Assembly: GCF_002288925.2 (NCBI RefSeq)
Contig: NW_022098057.1
Coordinates: forward strand, 63,231,641 to 63,295,640
Length of the DNA stretch: 64,000 nucleotides
Reading direction: 5' to 3'
DNA from: Delphinapterus leucas
Taxonomy: Eukaryota > Chordata > Mammalia > Artiodactyla > Monodontidae
The translations under genes were made by a program, and so were the position numbers. This document shows, one piece after another, positions 26,901-35,600 of the stretch; position 1 is the stretch's first letter, and each line of letters opens with the position of its first letter. The notes beneath the pieces were generated by a model, which was given only the letters and a program-made list of their open reading frames with translations, searched no databases and was not told the origin of the DNA.

Positions 26901-29900
26901 AGTTCCTTGGGTCCTTGGCCAAGGGCTGGACTGAGCATGTGCAGGGCCTAACAGAGGACAGCTTGCTAAGTTTGAGTGGAAAGTCTCAAAGAGTTGGCAA
27001 AGTGCTAGGAGATGCTGGAGTTCCAGCCACAGTGGTAGTGGGGAGAGCTCATTAATAGCGTATTCAGCTGAGACACCAGGAAGGCCACACCTGAATTGTA
27101 AGGATGACACCCTAAAGGGCTACTCTAGATCTGCCCTAATAAAACCTTAAACCAAACTTGATTAGGATTCAAGGCGAGACACCAGTTAACTGCCTGCCCA
27201 AACTGCCCACTTTTCTAGAGAAAACAAAACAATCTAGACAACTTATGATTTATCATCCAGCATACAATAAAAGTATATAATGATCACTAATTTTCCAAGA
27301 TTAGAAACTGAAACTTTCAAATCTACAAATAAAGAAACTAACCAGTTAGGTGGTATTCTTAGGTCACTGATTTTACGTAGATCATCCTTACATTCCAACA
27401 CAGGAAATATCTGTTTTGCATGTCTCAAGAAAAATGGAAATAAATCATCCACGTGAGCTGGAAAATAAAACACTGCATTAATATGTGCAATCCAAATGTT
27501 ATCCATAACTGCACTGAATGAGAACTTTACTCTTAGTGAGCTAAATTAAGGGGGCATTGCCAGAATAAAAAGAAAAACCCTAAAACAAGGAACTCTATCC
27601 TTTCCTGAGGTCCGGCTTTGTCTTACATTTTCCTCCTTATTTCACCTATATTTTCCAGGAAAACAGAAAATTGGCTTTCAACAACCACGTTCCACTTCTT
27701 CTATGCAAACAGGTAAAGATCAGCATTGATGAAAGTTAAGTTTAAAACAAAGAACCTGGGGGAATTCCCTGGCAGTCCAGTGGTTAGGACTCGGCACCTC
27801 ATCGCAAGGGGGCCCCGGGTTCAATCCCTGGTTGGGGAACTAGGATCCGCAAGTGGCATGGTACGGTCAAAACAAACAACAACAAAAAACAAAGGACCTG
27901 GTAATATACATTAGAGAGAAGGCCTGTGGTTACTGAAGAGAAATACAGGTGCCAAGTATTTTTTAAACTACAGAGGCCACTAAGAGACAAACCATGAAAG
28001 TGAATTGACGCCTCAGCAAGAAGTCTCCACACCTTAGTGGCTCTGATGAGGGTGGGGCTGTGTCCAATTCTGCTTTGTGTCCAGGTTCTACCTCAGTGCC
28101 TGGCCCACGGCAAAGGTCTAATAGTCAAATACTTAAAACTATAACCAAAGCCAAACTGCCCATGGGAACAAAATAATGATGTTCCTACTTTTTTTTTTTT
28201 TTGGCGGTACGCGGGCCTCTCACTGTTGTGGCCTCTCCTGTTGCGGAGCACAGGCTCCAGACGCGCAGGCTCAGTGGCCATGGCTTACGGGCCCAGCCGC
28301 TCCGCGGCATGTGGGATCTTCCCGGACCAGGGCACGAACCCATGTCCCGTGCATCGGCAGGCGGACTCTCAGCCACTGCGCCACCAGGGAAGCCCAATGT
28401 TCCTACATTTTTATCTTTTATAGCAAGAGCTTTGTCCTAATATGAGGGAGAAACAAGCCAGTGGCAGAAACAGATGGAATCTGTCATGTATTAATTCTGT
28501 CTTGTGTGAGAGTTTATTTCACTGTAGCCTATATATTACTACATAGTGAAGAGCAGATAATGACAGATGAAGACCCCAGTCTTCCTCCAGCCTAAGACAT
28601 ACGGGTGATTTAATAACCAGTTCAGGGACCCACTATAAAAGCAAAAGGACCTAGAAGGCCTCCTACGAAAGCACTGAATTATTTACAGAGGATATTAACA
28701 GGGCTTATTCTAAAGCAAATACGCCCTAACTAGAGAAATAAACATAGGAAGAAATAAAAAGTATGCTCAACAGGATTTTAAAAAGTCTCTAAACACTTGC
28801 CTGCACTGAAGCAAATATCATTCAAAATAATGTGAATGTCCACATCCAGGGAATGAGACTGCATGATATAATTTCGAAAGCTTATGAAAGCTTGGTGGAA
28901 GAGACGAGCTGTGGGAAACACAAAATCAAAATAGGTAGGACTTAGTTTTCATTTAATTTCTCATTTTAAAAAATACATATACACGTCACACCTAACTCAT
29001 CAAAGTGTCTTTTTCTTTTCTTGTAGTACAGCTGGTTTGTTATGATCTGGGCTAAAACTGATATTCTAGTAGAGCATGAAGGAAAGCTGAACACACAGCT
29101 CCCTTGCCGTGTGTCTGGCTCCCCAGGTGCATCCTGCCGATCTCCTGCCTACAGAGAAGCAAAAGTCAGGGACATTCTCTAGATTACAACTATGTATTAA
29201 TAAGTATGTCCAGGCCACACTAGGTCCCACACAACAATGACAAAGCTGTAATCTAAGCAGTAATAAGATGTCTCTAATGGAAATCTTATTAGCCTTACCA
29301 TCGAGTCCATAATCAGCACTCAGTTTCTGAATTTCTTTTCTCTTGTAAAACTTATCTAAGATCTTCTTTACTTCATCTGGAAGAAAGATATAAAAATTTA
29401 ACATATGTTTAACATTTGTTTTCCAGACAGAGAAATGCCCAAAGAGCAAAAGAAACCTGAAGTCATAACACTCAAGGCAGCAGTCTACTGAGTGTTGCAA
29501 GAACTTGAAGGTTTTAGTTGATCACAAACTCTTTATAGTTTAATAGTGTCTAGAAAAAGTATAAAGTCAAACAATGCAATATTCCTGTAATACTGCAGAA
29601 GACTAAGCAAGGTGCTACAGGATTAGCATCACCCCTAGCCTCCATCAGACCACTTTTAGATAACCATGTTCTGTTTTGTTTACTTACAACCATTCTGAAC
29701 ATCAAATAGTGAGCGGCTAAAGGTATCTAGAAAGATAACCAATACTGTGAGGGCCAGATCATTATGCTTTCGTGTGAATGACTAAAGGAGCCAGGGATGA
29801 TCTTTAGCTTGGAGATGATTTTAGGGAGAACAGATTATACATATTTTGTTCTAGATGGCATAACTAAAGTCAGTGGGAAGTGAAGGAAACAGATTTCAGT

Positions 29901-32900
29901 GTAATTTATACAAGAATTTCCTAATAATTAGAACAGGGAAAAGGGGTTGTCTCACAGAAGTGCCAGCTCATTGTCACTGAAAAGTACTCAAGCAAGGCTT
30001 AGATGACTGTATTTCAAGGGTGACAGCAGAGAAATTACTGTGCTATAGTGGAGGCTGGATTAGATACCTGCTGAAATAACATGCCACTATGAGTACCTAA
30101 TTTTACAGGTGAAAATACTTTTTTTTTTTAATTTTTTTTTTTGCGGTACACGGGAAAATACTTTAATCAAGTTGAAATTGTATTAACATTGCACATGTGA
30201 AAACACTACTGCATTATTCTGTAGAGATAAACATTTTACTAATCCAGCCACACACTCTACATTTCTGGGAAGGCAGGCCAAAACTGATACAGTCTTTGCT
30301 CATGAAACACAGAAAGGCCAGGTGGCCTGTATTTCTGCCTCCCACCAGAGTACCAACTGCACTTGCATCCAACCACAACACACACACAACACTCACTGAA
30401 GAAATTAAGCCTGAATAAAGCATCTCACTATCAAAACTTTGTTTTGCAGAATGAGGGAATTTCAAAGTCGCTGGTTTAGCCATTAGGTTTGCCCACAACT
30501 AAATGTAAGATGCATACAAATATATCTACTATCACAGGCAGCTATCCTGATATTTCTGGGTTTCTGTTACTTTGTACCCAGTGGGTCCAACAGTTTCTTT
30601 ACAATAGTGGAAAAATCAGTGACAAAAAAGGCACATGCAATTGCCTGGGGAAATTCTGCTGACCTATAAACTCAATACAAACTGAAGACATCACATTTAT
30701 TAGAATTAATCCATTTTCTGTAACTAACACTCCAGTGTTATGCAAGAATTATGATACTTCACTCAATTTAAAATGCTTCAGAAACATGAGGTTTCTTATG
30801 CTAAGTGAAAGAAACTAGTCAGGAAGGCCCACGTATTGTATACTATTTATATGAAAGGTCCAAACAGAAAGGGAATGTGGATTAGTGGTTGCCACGGGCT
30901 GGGCAGAGGGGAGTGGGGGCTAGGGGAATGGGGAGTCACTGTTTCTGGGTATGGGATTTCTTTTGGGGTCATGAAAATGTTCTAAAATTAGATTATGGTG
31001 ATAGTTTCACAACCCTGCAAATACACCATTTAATTACACACTTTAAATGGAAAAACTTTATGATATGTAAATCATACTGTACAGCTATTTTAAAAAATGA
31101 ATACTACCCACATACTAAAAGTGAAGTTTCTCTGTATCAATACTTTCTTTTATCTAAAATTTAAAAGATAACTGCAAAACATTAACACAATGGAAATAGC
31201 ATGGAAAAAAATTTAATCTACTACAGAAGTATATGGAAACATAGTTTTGTTTTTCATAAAAATTAAGCTTTAACTATCTCATTGTTCTTTTTTAAAATCA
31301 TTCATTCATTCATTCATTCATTCACTTATGGCTGCACTGGGTCTTCAGTGTTGCGAGTGGGCTTTCTCTAGTTGTGGCGAGCGAGGGCTACTCTTCGTTG
31401 CGGTGTGCGGGCTTCTCATTGTGGTGGCTTCTCTTGTTGCAGAGCATGGGCTCTAGGTGCACAGGCTTCAGTAGTTGTGGCACACGGGCTCAGCAGTTGT
31501 AGCTCGCGGGCTCTAGAGCACAGGCTCAGTAGTCGTGGCACACAGGCTTAGCTGCTCCGCGGCATGTGGGATCTTTCCGGACCAGGGCTTGAACCCGTGT
31601 CCCCTGCACTGGCAGGCAGGTTCTTAACCACTGTGCCACCAGGGAAGTCCCTGTCTCATTGTTCTTAACAGAATGACCTGATTTGGGGATCACAGTTACT
31701 TCTCATTTAAATTAACGGTGATTAAAGGAGACTCTCTAGATTGCAGCCACAGTAAAAATGACTCAGTACTACAACTTTTAACCAATTCATAGCTTTCTTC
31801 CAGCTTCCTACAATGGGAGTTTGGGATTTAATAACAGGTTCTCTTCTAAAATGTAAATGTACCTCACATGAGTCTTTACACAAAAATGATCCACTTTACT
31901 CACTCCACGTACATCTCGATGAAGAACGAAGTAGCTACTACTAATGGGTGGGACTGCTTAAACCTTATGATTTACCCATTTTGTTAAAATGTTTTAATTC
32001 GCTTGTTCCACTGTACTTATCAGTAATTAACTAGAAGCCCATTACTTAATACATCAAAGCTCTGTGATCACTTGAGGGTTGGAGAAGCAGGTGGAAAGGT
32101 ACAAAACTCAACCTCTTCAAAACAGAATTGGAAATGCCAAAGTCATAGTGGAAACAGGTGGGGAGAAGTGATCAGAATAGATCAGAACATCTCTAGGATC
32201 CAAAAAGGAAAGGGAGAATCAATCCTGAAGGGACTATACCAAAGACCACCTAGTAGTGGCATTTAGTTTCCACCCCTTTAATATTACAACTAGTATTACC
32301 ACTCTTGTTGAATATGAAGAAGTACTGAAATATTGTTCTAGTAGTGGTTGAACTCATGATGAACCTTTTTTATCATCACAAAGGGAATTATAAAAAATAG
32401 TACTAGATTTACTGAAACTGTCCCTATTGCAGCAGACAGTTGCATTAGGCCAAATGCCTCCGACCCTTCTGCATCTCTCTCAGGTGATGGGTGTGAGAGA
32501 TGACTATTCCCTACACCCTCAAATGTATCTGTACCTGATACACCTACATCAAATTACAATGACTTCGTTAGGCTTCTGTTCTTTCTTAAGGTTCCCCTTG
32601 TAACCAACAGCATGATTCTCATCCAGGAAGCTAGCTGTGCTCTGGGCAGAAAAGTGTTGCCTAATACCCTAGGCAGAAACTGTCTCCATAATCTTGATCC
32701 CCTTAGCATTACACCGTAATTCTGTACTTCGTGAGTGATTCGCCAGAACATACCAACCCAGATGTTTTGAAAAGCAAGTTTCCCCCAAAACTCTGACTCC
32801 AGTTCACTTTACCAATATGGAGCTGAGTGGCTTCAACCCTACGAATCCAAGTTCCAATCTGCATCTACCCATCTAGCACTACTAGCATCTATGAGGAAGC

Positions 32901-35216
32901 TACCACAACCTGTCTCAATTAATCTGATACCTTCCCTAGGAGTCACAACTGCTAATAAAATTCACCATGAATATTATTTGTTGTTGTCACGTCCTGTAAA
33001 CATACCAGTTATCAATCAAAAATCAGAAAGAGATCATGTGAGGTGCATCAATCACCCATGGTCAGCCAGGGCTCACCTAGCTTACCTCAGTGCCTCGGTG
33101 CTACCTTCCTCCTTCACTGCTCCACTTGAGACCGCCCAAAACTTCCAGCTTAGTCAGCTGTCCAAGAAAGGGGAGGGCCACTCTGCCATCAAAGGTAGCT
33201 GCACTTCATTGTTAGAACTTCCAAACACTTAAAAATTCATAACAGTGCCCAAAAGATTTCAAAACACTAATCTGGTGGGACCAGCTGATCATGAGTAAAA
33301 ATACATCCAAGGAATTTTACACCAGCTATTAACAGCCTAAAGAAAGAGAGGCTTAGAACCTTTATTTATACGATACCCCAAAAATAAGTATTTTGTTAAA
33401 TCCTCACATCAACCTATGCTATATAGTTGGGATAGATTATTTGGGCTCCTAGGGTAATAGTTTTCCCAGTTTCCACACATCACAGATTCTACTGCAGGGT
33501 AATTCCATTTTTCAAATAGCAAATGTTTAGTACAAGTGACACTAGTTTACATTTGTTCACCCCTTTACACTTTTCAAAGTGCTTTGCCCAACTCTTTATC
33601 ATGACTTTCACAATCCAGAGATGTAAGCAAAGAAAATATTACTCTCATTTTACCATTTGGGAAATGGAGAAAAGGTAAGTAAACTGTAAATCGGGCCAGT
33701 CACTTAAGTGCTGTAATGACTATCACAAATATGCACCATCTTTCTACTTGGAGTCAATCATGTTCACATGGCTAAATGTGTTACAATCAACCAGAATAAA
33801 TACACATATACATACAATATATATACATATACTTATATACATATATGTATGTGTTACAGTCAACCAGAAAAAAATATATATATTATATATATCTTTACAT
33901 AATATATAAGTATATGTATGTGCTACTGCATGACTAGATAAGTGTCAGGGGTAAAGACTGTCTACTTCATAAGAGTTACAGGAAAGATTAAACGGGTCAC
34001 ACGCTTAAAACAGTACCTATCTCTAGCAAACACTGAGTATTAGCCATTGTTATTTTTAGAAAAAGAAGAAGAAGATGGAATTACAGATGTATTCTAGGCA
34101 GAGGGAGTAGCATGTGTAAAAGCCCTGGGGCACAAGTGCACATTTCATCAGTTTGACTGAAACAAGGAGAGTGGCTCGCAACAACGCTTCTCCAACAGGT
34201 ACCCACGCCAGATCAGGCAGGGATTGAGGACCCTTTTAAACTGGGAACAATGGAAAAACATTAAACAATGTTTTGCAAGGGAGCAATAGGATTAGATCTT
34301 GCCACTTGCCGATTCCTTTCCCTCTGGAGCCCCGGATGACCAGGGAACCTACCACTTTCGGTGTGCACACCCTTATGTTCCACCTTGTACTACAGCTGGC
34401 CATTCATATGTCCTTCCTCCCCACGAGACTGTAAGTTTCTGGAGCGGAAGAGATCTGGATGTGAGTCTGGTTCCTCTTGGCAACCACCATACAGCCTAAC
34501 ACAATGTCTGGTTTGCGTAGGTACCCAGTCAATGACAAAAACTCCTGAAAGAAATCTTCCTCTGGCTTTTCAATGCCCCACTCCCTTGTCCCTTCTCGGA
34601 GCAATAGTTCTGGGTAGCGGGGGAGGAGAAAGAGTACGCTAGAAATCAGTCGTCCACCTAACGACTCAAAAAAGGTGAATCGTCCCATCACAAGAGGGCT
34701 TAAACCATTCACAGGACAACAGTGAAAGGGAGAAGGCCACTTGTGGAACAGCACATCAAAGGATCAATAAGACACAGTCCCAAGCCTTGAAGGGCTCACA
34801 CGCCAGTAAGGGAGGCAGACAGTGACAGGCACGATGACAACGCTCGAGGGGACCTCGGGTCTCCAGGGGAAGGGCGGGGGGTAAGCTTCTTCGCGGGCCC
34901 TGCAACACCACCCGCGCCGCCCTCGCCAGCTCCTGCACTCACTCTTGTCCAGAGGGCGGGTTAGCTCGGCCCCGACATCGCCGTCCGCGCTGCGGCCCTG
35001 CGGTTTCACAGTCAGCGGCACGAACAAGGACGTGTTCGGAGCTTTGGAGCCTCCTGAGGCAGAGGAAGAGGCGCAGGCAACGGCAGGAACGCGCCCCAGA
35101 GTCCCAAGAAAGGGCCCAGTGTGGGCGCGAAGGGCAGAGCAGATGGCTGCCCGGGGGCCAGGCTGGCGCCCCGGGGGAAGCCGAGCCCACAACGAGGCAC
35201 ACCTGCGGAAGGACAT
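11540..35216 (-). CDS. SUPV3L1: SUPV3L1, mitochondrial ATP-dependent RNA/DNA helicase SUV3 (15 coding exons)
   Basis: Coding exons in transcript order: 35216-34943, 29376-29299, 28908-28801, 27457-27343, 26188-26020, 24017-23906, 21864-21787, 20488-20397, 19414-19234, 18466-18373, 17761-17542, 15890-15810, 15470-15294, 12781-12633, 11975-11540. They sum to 2364 nt, 787 residues plus TAG, with every junction in frame; human SUV3 is 786 residues. The product is a superfamily 2 helicase of the mitochondrial matrix that works with PNPT1 in the RNA degradosome. Visible: an Arg-rich N terminus like a mitochondrial targeting peptide, Walker A GPTNSGKT at 208-215, DEIQ at 292-295, motif [12 protein letters not shown] in exon 10, QIAGRAGR at about 467-474, and a basic C-terminal RRKKK. 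All introns are GT-AG except intron 3, which is GC-AG. Identity rests on near-complete match to the SUV3 protein as I know it. Confidence 0.97.
12244..12410 (-). mobile_element. MER5A-like hAT DNA transposon relic, SUPV3L1 intron 14
   Basis: 'acctctcaaatcacaatgta', 'cacctcaggatcctgttac' and 'aacaagctcccag' follow the MER5A layout in reverse. Diverged ends. Confidence 0.6.
12633..12781 (-). CDS. SUPV3L1: SUPV3L1 exon 14 (residues 594-642)
   Basis: Encodes [18 protein letters not shown] through DVLDLYLWL plus two bases of Ser. Acceptor TCTCAG, donor GTACCA (weak). Confidence 0.95.
13235..13265. repeat. Perfect 13-bp inverted repeat, 5-nt spacer, SUPV3L1 intron 13
   Basis: Left arm 'aactagtaaagag' (13235-13247), spacer 'actac', right arm 'ctctttactagtt' (13253-13265). 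Fully complementary arms; could fold as a hairpin in DNA or in the pre-mRNA. It abuts a MIR relic. Confidence 0.9.
13266..13405 (+). mobile_element. MIR relic
   Basis: 'gccaagtcaccactgtgctt' and 'cagcttcctcattaccataa', ending 'atgctaggca', follow the MIR 3' half in forward orientation. Confidence 0.65.
13406..15293. other. Rest of SUPV3L1 intron 13
   Basis: No repeat or extra exon that I can support. Reading frames present here are short and have no recognisable product. Confidence 0.5.
15294..15470 (-). CDS. SUPV3L1: SUPV3L1 exon 13 (residues 535-593)
   Basis: Fifty-nine whole codons, [18 protein letters not shown] through [12 protein letters not shown]. Acceptor CCCCAG, donor GTAAGC at 15293. 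Confidence 0.96.
15810..15890 (-). CDS. SUPV3L1: SUPV3L1 exon 12 (residues 508-534)
   Basis: Twenty-seven whole codons, [18 protein letters not shown] through TLSNLI. Acceptor TAAAG, donor GTAAGT. Start of the C-terminal domain. Confidence 0.96.
15891..16952. other. Part of SUPV3L1 intron 11
   Basis: Holds a purine-rich (GA) stretch at about 16368-16445; otherwise nothing recognised. Confidence 0.5.
16953..16975 (+). repeat. (CATA)n microsatellite
   Basis: Five to six tandem 'cata' units. Confidence 0.9.
17034..17390 (-). mobile_element. CHR-1 type SINE, SUPV3L1 intron 11
   Basis: T-rich tail at left, 'ttggctgtgttggttcttcg' and a right end 'caccaccagggaagtcc'. TSD 'aaagcagggttttct' on both sides (about 17018 and 17391). 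Confidence 0.94.
17542..17761 (-). CDS. SUPV3L1: SUPV3L1 exon 11 (residues 434-507), motif VI
   Basis: Encodes [20 protein letters not shown], then [20 protein letters not shown], ending [16 protein letters not shown] (about 467-474) is motif VI with the arginine finger. Acceptor TTTCAG, donor GTAAGG at 17541. Confidence 0.97.
17940..18048 (+). mobile_element. L1 3' terminal fragment, SUPV3L1 intron 10
   Basis: 'ttatacatttaaaatgcgtg' followed by 'aatatgtaaattatacctc' resembles the extreme L1 3' end. Confidence 0.55.
18373..18466 (-). CDS. SUPV3L1: SUPV3L1 exon 10 (residues 403-433), motif V
   Basis: Encodes [16 protein letters not shown] followed by [25 protein letters not shown] is helicase motif V; its last Leu codon is split with exon 11. 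Acceptor TTTTAG, donor GTAAGT. Confidence 0.96.
18537..18754 (+). mobile_element. CHR-2 type SINE with (AACT)n tail, SUPV3L1 intron 9
   Basis: Head 'ctcccctggtggcgcag', CHR-2 body 'gggcccgtgagccgtggccg', and a tail of 'aact' units rather than poly-A. Flanked by 'taaatcttgg'-like duplicates. Confidence 0.92.
19234..19414 (-). CDS. SUPV3L1: SUPV3L1 exon 9 (residues 343-402)
   Basis: Encodes [18 protein letters not shown] through AVIYGSLPP plus one base. Starts the second RecA-like domain; [15 protein letters not shown] matches the motif IV region. Acceptor TTGTAG, donor GTAATT. Confidence 0.96.
20397..20488 (-). CDS. SUPV3L1: SUPV3L1 exon 8 (residues 312-342)
   Basis: Encodes [18 protein letters not shown] through YTTGEDVE. 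Acceptor AACAG; donor GTACTA is weak beyond the first three bases. The phase agrees with the next exon, which starts VRTYKRLTP. Confidence 0.95.
21170..21373 (+). mobile_element. MER2/Tigger-type DNA transposon relic with inverted end, SUPV3L1 intron 7
   Basis: Holds 'gattcaaccaaccgcggatt' and, only a few bases on, its near reverse complement 'aatccacggttggttgaatt', then the other end 'ggatttgagcatctgcagat' and 'taccaaaggacgactgt'. Both ends belong to the Tc/mariner Tigger group as I know it. No transposase is left. Confidence 0.7.
21787..21864 (-). CDS. SUPV3L1: SUPV3L1 exon 7 (residues 286-311), Walker B DEIQ
   Basis: Encodes [18 protein letters not shown] through RALL. The DEIQ box (292-295) is the SUV3 form of the DEAD/DExH motif that binds Mg-ATP. 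Acceptor TTTAAG, donor GTTGGT. Confidence 0.96.
21960..22345 (-). mobile_element. MIR relic split by a CHR SINE, SUPV3L1 intron 6
   Basis: Left half 'gtgctttacaactcatttaa' and right half 'ttttacagaagaataaactg' are consecutive parts of MIR in reverse, separated by the SINE at 22097-22237. Confidence 0.75.
22097..22237 (-). mobile_element. Short CHR-type SINE inside MIR
   Basis: Poly-T, 'tgtctttggccacgccgtg', 'gatcttagttccccaacc' and 'accaccagggaattccc'. The flanking 'acattt' sequence appears on both sides. Confidence 0.9.
22830..23260 (+). mobile_element. Old L1 3' UTR relic, SUPV3L1 intron 6
   Basis: 'aatagtacataatatataatc', a T-rich stretch, and 'tttctataatgaagaaatga' follow the usual order of L1M 3' ends. 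Similar diverged sequence continues to about 23830. Confidence 0.5.
23906..24017 (-). CDS. SUPV3L1: SUPV3L1 exon 6 (residues 249-285)
   Basis: Encodes [16 protein letters not shown] through [11 protein letters not shown] plus one base of Tyr. Acceptor TCTTAG, donor GTATGT. The TGEER and TVEM segments match the first helicase domain of SUV3. Confidence 0.96.
24646..24894 (+). mobile_element. 5'-truncated young L1, SUPV3L1 intron 5
   Basis: Same family as the 8083 copy: 'gggaagcagccgcatagcgc' through 'ttatactccaataaagatgt'. Flanked by perfect 14-bp 'aaaatgtaaaggtt' at 24632-24645 and 24895-24908. Confidence 0.93.
24985..25005 (+). repeat. Poly-G tract (21 G), SUPV3L1 intron 5
   Basis: Uninterrupted run of 21 G, C-rich in the transcript. 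Lies in older L1-like sequence. Confidence 0.85.
25500..25622 (-). mobile_element. Short CHR-type SINE, SUPV3L1 intron 5
   Basis: 'ttggctgtgccacgtggctt', 'gatcttagttcccccacc' and right end 'cctccagggaattcccc'. Flanked by 'aatattttnttt'-like duplicates. Confidence 0.9.
26020..26188 (-). CDS. SUPV3L1: SUPV3L1 exon 5 (residues 192-248), Walker A
   Basis: Opens the first RecA-like domain. It carries the P-loop GPTNSGKT at 208-215; the invariant Lys is 214, equivalent to human K213. The following [17 protein letters not shown] is the motif Ia region. Acceptor TTTTAG, donor GTTAGT. The exon ends exactly after Ala-248. Confidence 0.97.
26189..27342. other. SUPV3L1 intron 4
   Basis: About 26520-27240 has higher GC and a 195-codon open frame on the minus strand (27110-26523) with no recognisable product. 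It may be an old repeat that I cannot name. I do not call a gene. Confidence 0.45.
27343..27457 (-). CDS. SUPV3L1: SUPV3L1 exon 4 (residues 154-191)
   Basis: Encodes [16 protein letters not shown] through LRIPPN plus two bases of Trp. Acceptor TTCCAG above 27457; donor GTTAGT at 27342. Ends the N-terminal domain just before the helicase core. Confidence 0.96.
27758..27891 (+). mobile_element. Short CHR-type SINE, SUPV3L1 intron 3
   Basis: 'ggaattccctggcagtccag' with B-box-like 'gggttcaatccc' and an A-rich tail. TSD 'aaagaacctgg' / 'aaaggacctgg'. Confidence 0.92.
28190..28395 (-). mobile_element. CHR-2 type SINE, SUPV3L1 intron 3
   Basis: Poly-T then 'ggcggtacgcgggcctctca', ending 'gcgccaccagggaagccc'. 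TSD 'atgttcctac' on both sides. Confidence 0.94.
28801..28908 (-). CDS. SUPV3L1: SUPV3L1 exon 3 (residues 118-153), followed by a GC donor
   Basis: Encodes [16 protein letters not shown] through NDICFSA. Acceptor CACAG just above 28908. The exon ends GCAG and the intron opens GCAAGT (28800-28795), a GC donor with otherwise ideal consensus. The next exon supplies CT to complete Ala, so the GC site is forced by the reading frame and by conservation of the following [16 protein letters not shown]. Confidence 0.95.
29299..29376 (-). CDS. SUPV3L1: SUPV3L1 exon 2 (residues 92-117)
   Basis: Encodes (N)[16 protein letters not shown] through DYGLD. Acceptor CCAG ends at 29377; donor GTAAGG starts at 29298. 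The first two bases complete the Asn codon begun in exon 1. Part of the helical N-terminal domain. Confidence 0.96.
29377..30120. other. SUPV3L1 intron 1, 3' part
   Basis: No feature recognised apart from the acceptor of exon 2. Confidence 0.5.
30121..30153 (-). mobile_element. Extremely truncated CHR-2 insertion, SUPV3L1 intron 1
   Basis: Only the last dozen bases of a CHR-2 body ('gcggtacacggg' on the plus strand) remain beside a T-rich tail. Flanked by 'gaaaatactt' copies immediately left and right. Confidence 0.8.
30780..31125 (+). mobile_element. L1 3' UTR relic, SUPV3L1 intron 1
   Basis: 'attagtggttgccacgggct', 'cttttggggtcatgaaaatg', 'tagtttcacaaccctgcaaa' and 'ttacacactttaaatgg' are ordered L1M 3' UTR phrases. 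Confidence 0.8.
31290..31651 (-). mobile_element. CHR-1 type SINE with (ATTC)n tail, SUPV3L1 intron 1
   Basis: Tail of 'attc' units at left, full CHR-1 body, right end 'gccaccagggaagtccc'. TSD 'ctcattgttctt' on both sides. Confidence 0.94.
31652..33539. other. SUPV3L1 intron 1, middle
   Basis: No exon or nameable repeat. A 113-codon open frame at 32891-33232 (+) has no recognisable product. Confidence 0.45.
33540..33725 (-). mobile_element. MIR-like relic, SUPV3L1 intron 1
   Basis: 'cttttcaaagtgctttgccc' and 'ctctcattttaccatttggg' followed by 'aatcgggccagtcactta' follow MIR in reverse; diverged. Confidence 0.5.
33790..33925. repeat. AT-rich (TA/CATA) repeat region
   Basis: Alternating 'atatacata', 'tatgtatgtg' and TA runs, with 'gttacagtcaaccagaa' occurring on both sides of the first block. 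Confidence 0.8.
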
Positions 35217-35600
35217 TGAGACCGCAGACTCGAGAGGAGGCTGGCTGGAGCAGCCTGCGGACACGGCGGCGGGCAGTGACGCACAGCGCCAGCGCCTATA
35301 GCCCGCAAAGACCCAGAACAGCGGAGCTGCCCAGGAAGACGCCCGATCAATAAGGAAAAAGTAGTGCCGGAAGATTGCTCGTAAAGGGGAGGAAAAGCTT
35401 AGAAGCGAAAATCACAGAAGATAAGTGCTTGTAAGTCCTTGTTCTCTCTCTCTTTTTTATTGGAGATTGGAGCCAGCTTTCTTTAAAAAAATAATCTGGC
35501 TCCTTTGGGGATGTCATAGATGAGAGGCGGGGCCTGCGAGGTGTGTCACATGACGCAAGCTGGCCCTGCGGGTAAGTGTTAGGAAGCACGTGGGTAGTGA
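34830..35600 (-). promoter_or_regulatory. SUPV3L1: SUPV3L1 CpG-rich promoter and 5' UTR
   Basis: CpG density rises sharply over about 34840-35340, around exon 1, in an otherwise AT-rich window. Upstream of the ATG are an ETS-type CCGGAAG (35367-35373), a TCACATGA box next to TGACGCAA (35546-35557), a CACGTG E-box (35587-35592) and a GC box near 35525. ETS (GABPA) sites are common at genes for mitochondrial proteins. No TATA box is evident. The TSS cannot be placed from sequence alone. Confidence 0.65.
34943..35216 (-). CDS. SUPV3L1: SUPV3L1 exon 1 coding part (residues 1-91)
   Basis: Starts [10 protein letters not shown] and ends LTRPLDK plus one base of an Asn codon; donor GTGAGT at 34942-34937. 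The segment is rich in Arg, Ala and Ser and poor in acids over its first 50 residues, as expected for a mitochondrial presequence. The ATG at 35216-35214 has weak context (T at -3, T at +4). The same frame stays open upstream past 35340 but holds no other ATG, so this is the start. Reading on past 34943 gives intron translation, not protein. Confidence 0.96.

Noticed and set aside
26523..27110. 195-codon open frame on the minus strand in SUPV3L1 intron 4
   Set aside because: Composition is odd (many Pro, Leu, Ser) with no recognisable domain. It lies inside an intron with no supporting splice sites and is likely chance or an old repeat.
31299..31325. Tandem ATTC units considered as a CRISPR-like or regulatory array
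   Set aside because: Simple microsatellite at the tail of a SINE; no spacers and a mammalian context.
34764..35264. 166-codon frame over SUPV3L1 exon 1 taken as one protein
   Set aside because: Only 35216-34943 is coding. The upstream part starts at GTG in the 5' UTR and the part below 34943 is intron after a clear GTGAGT donor.
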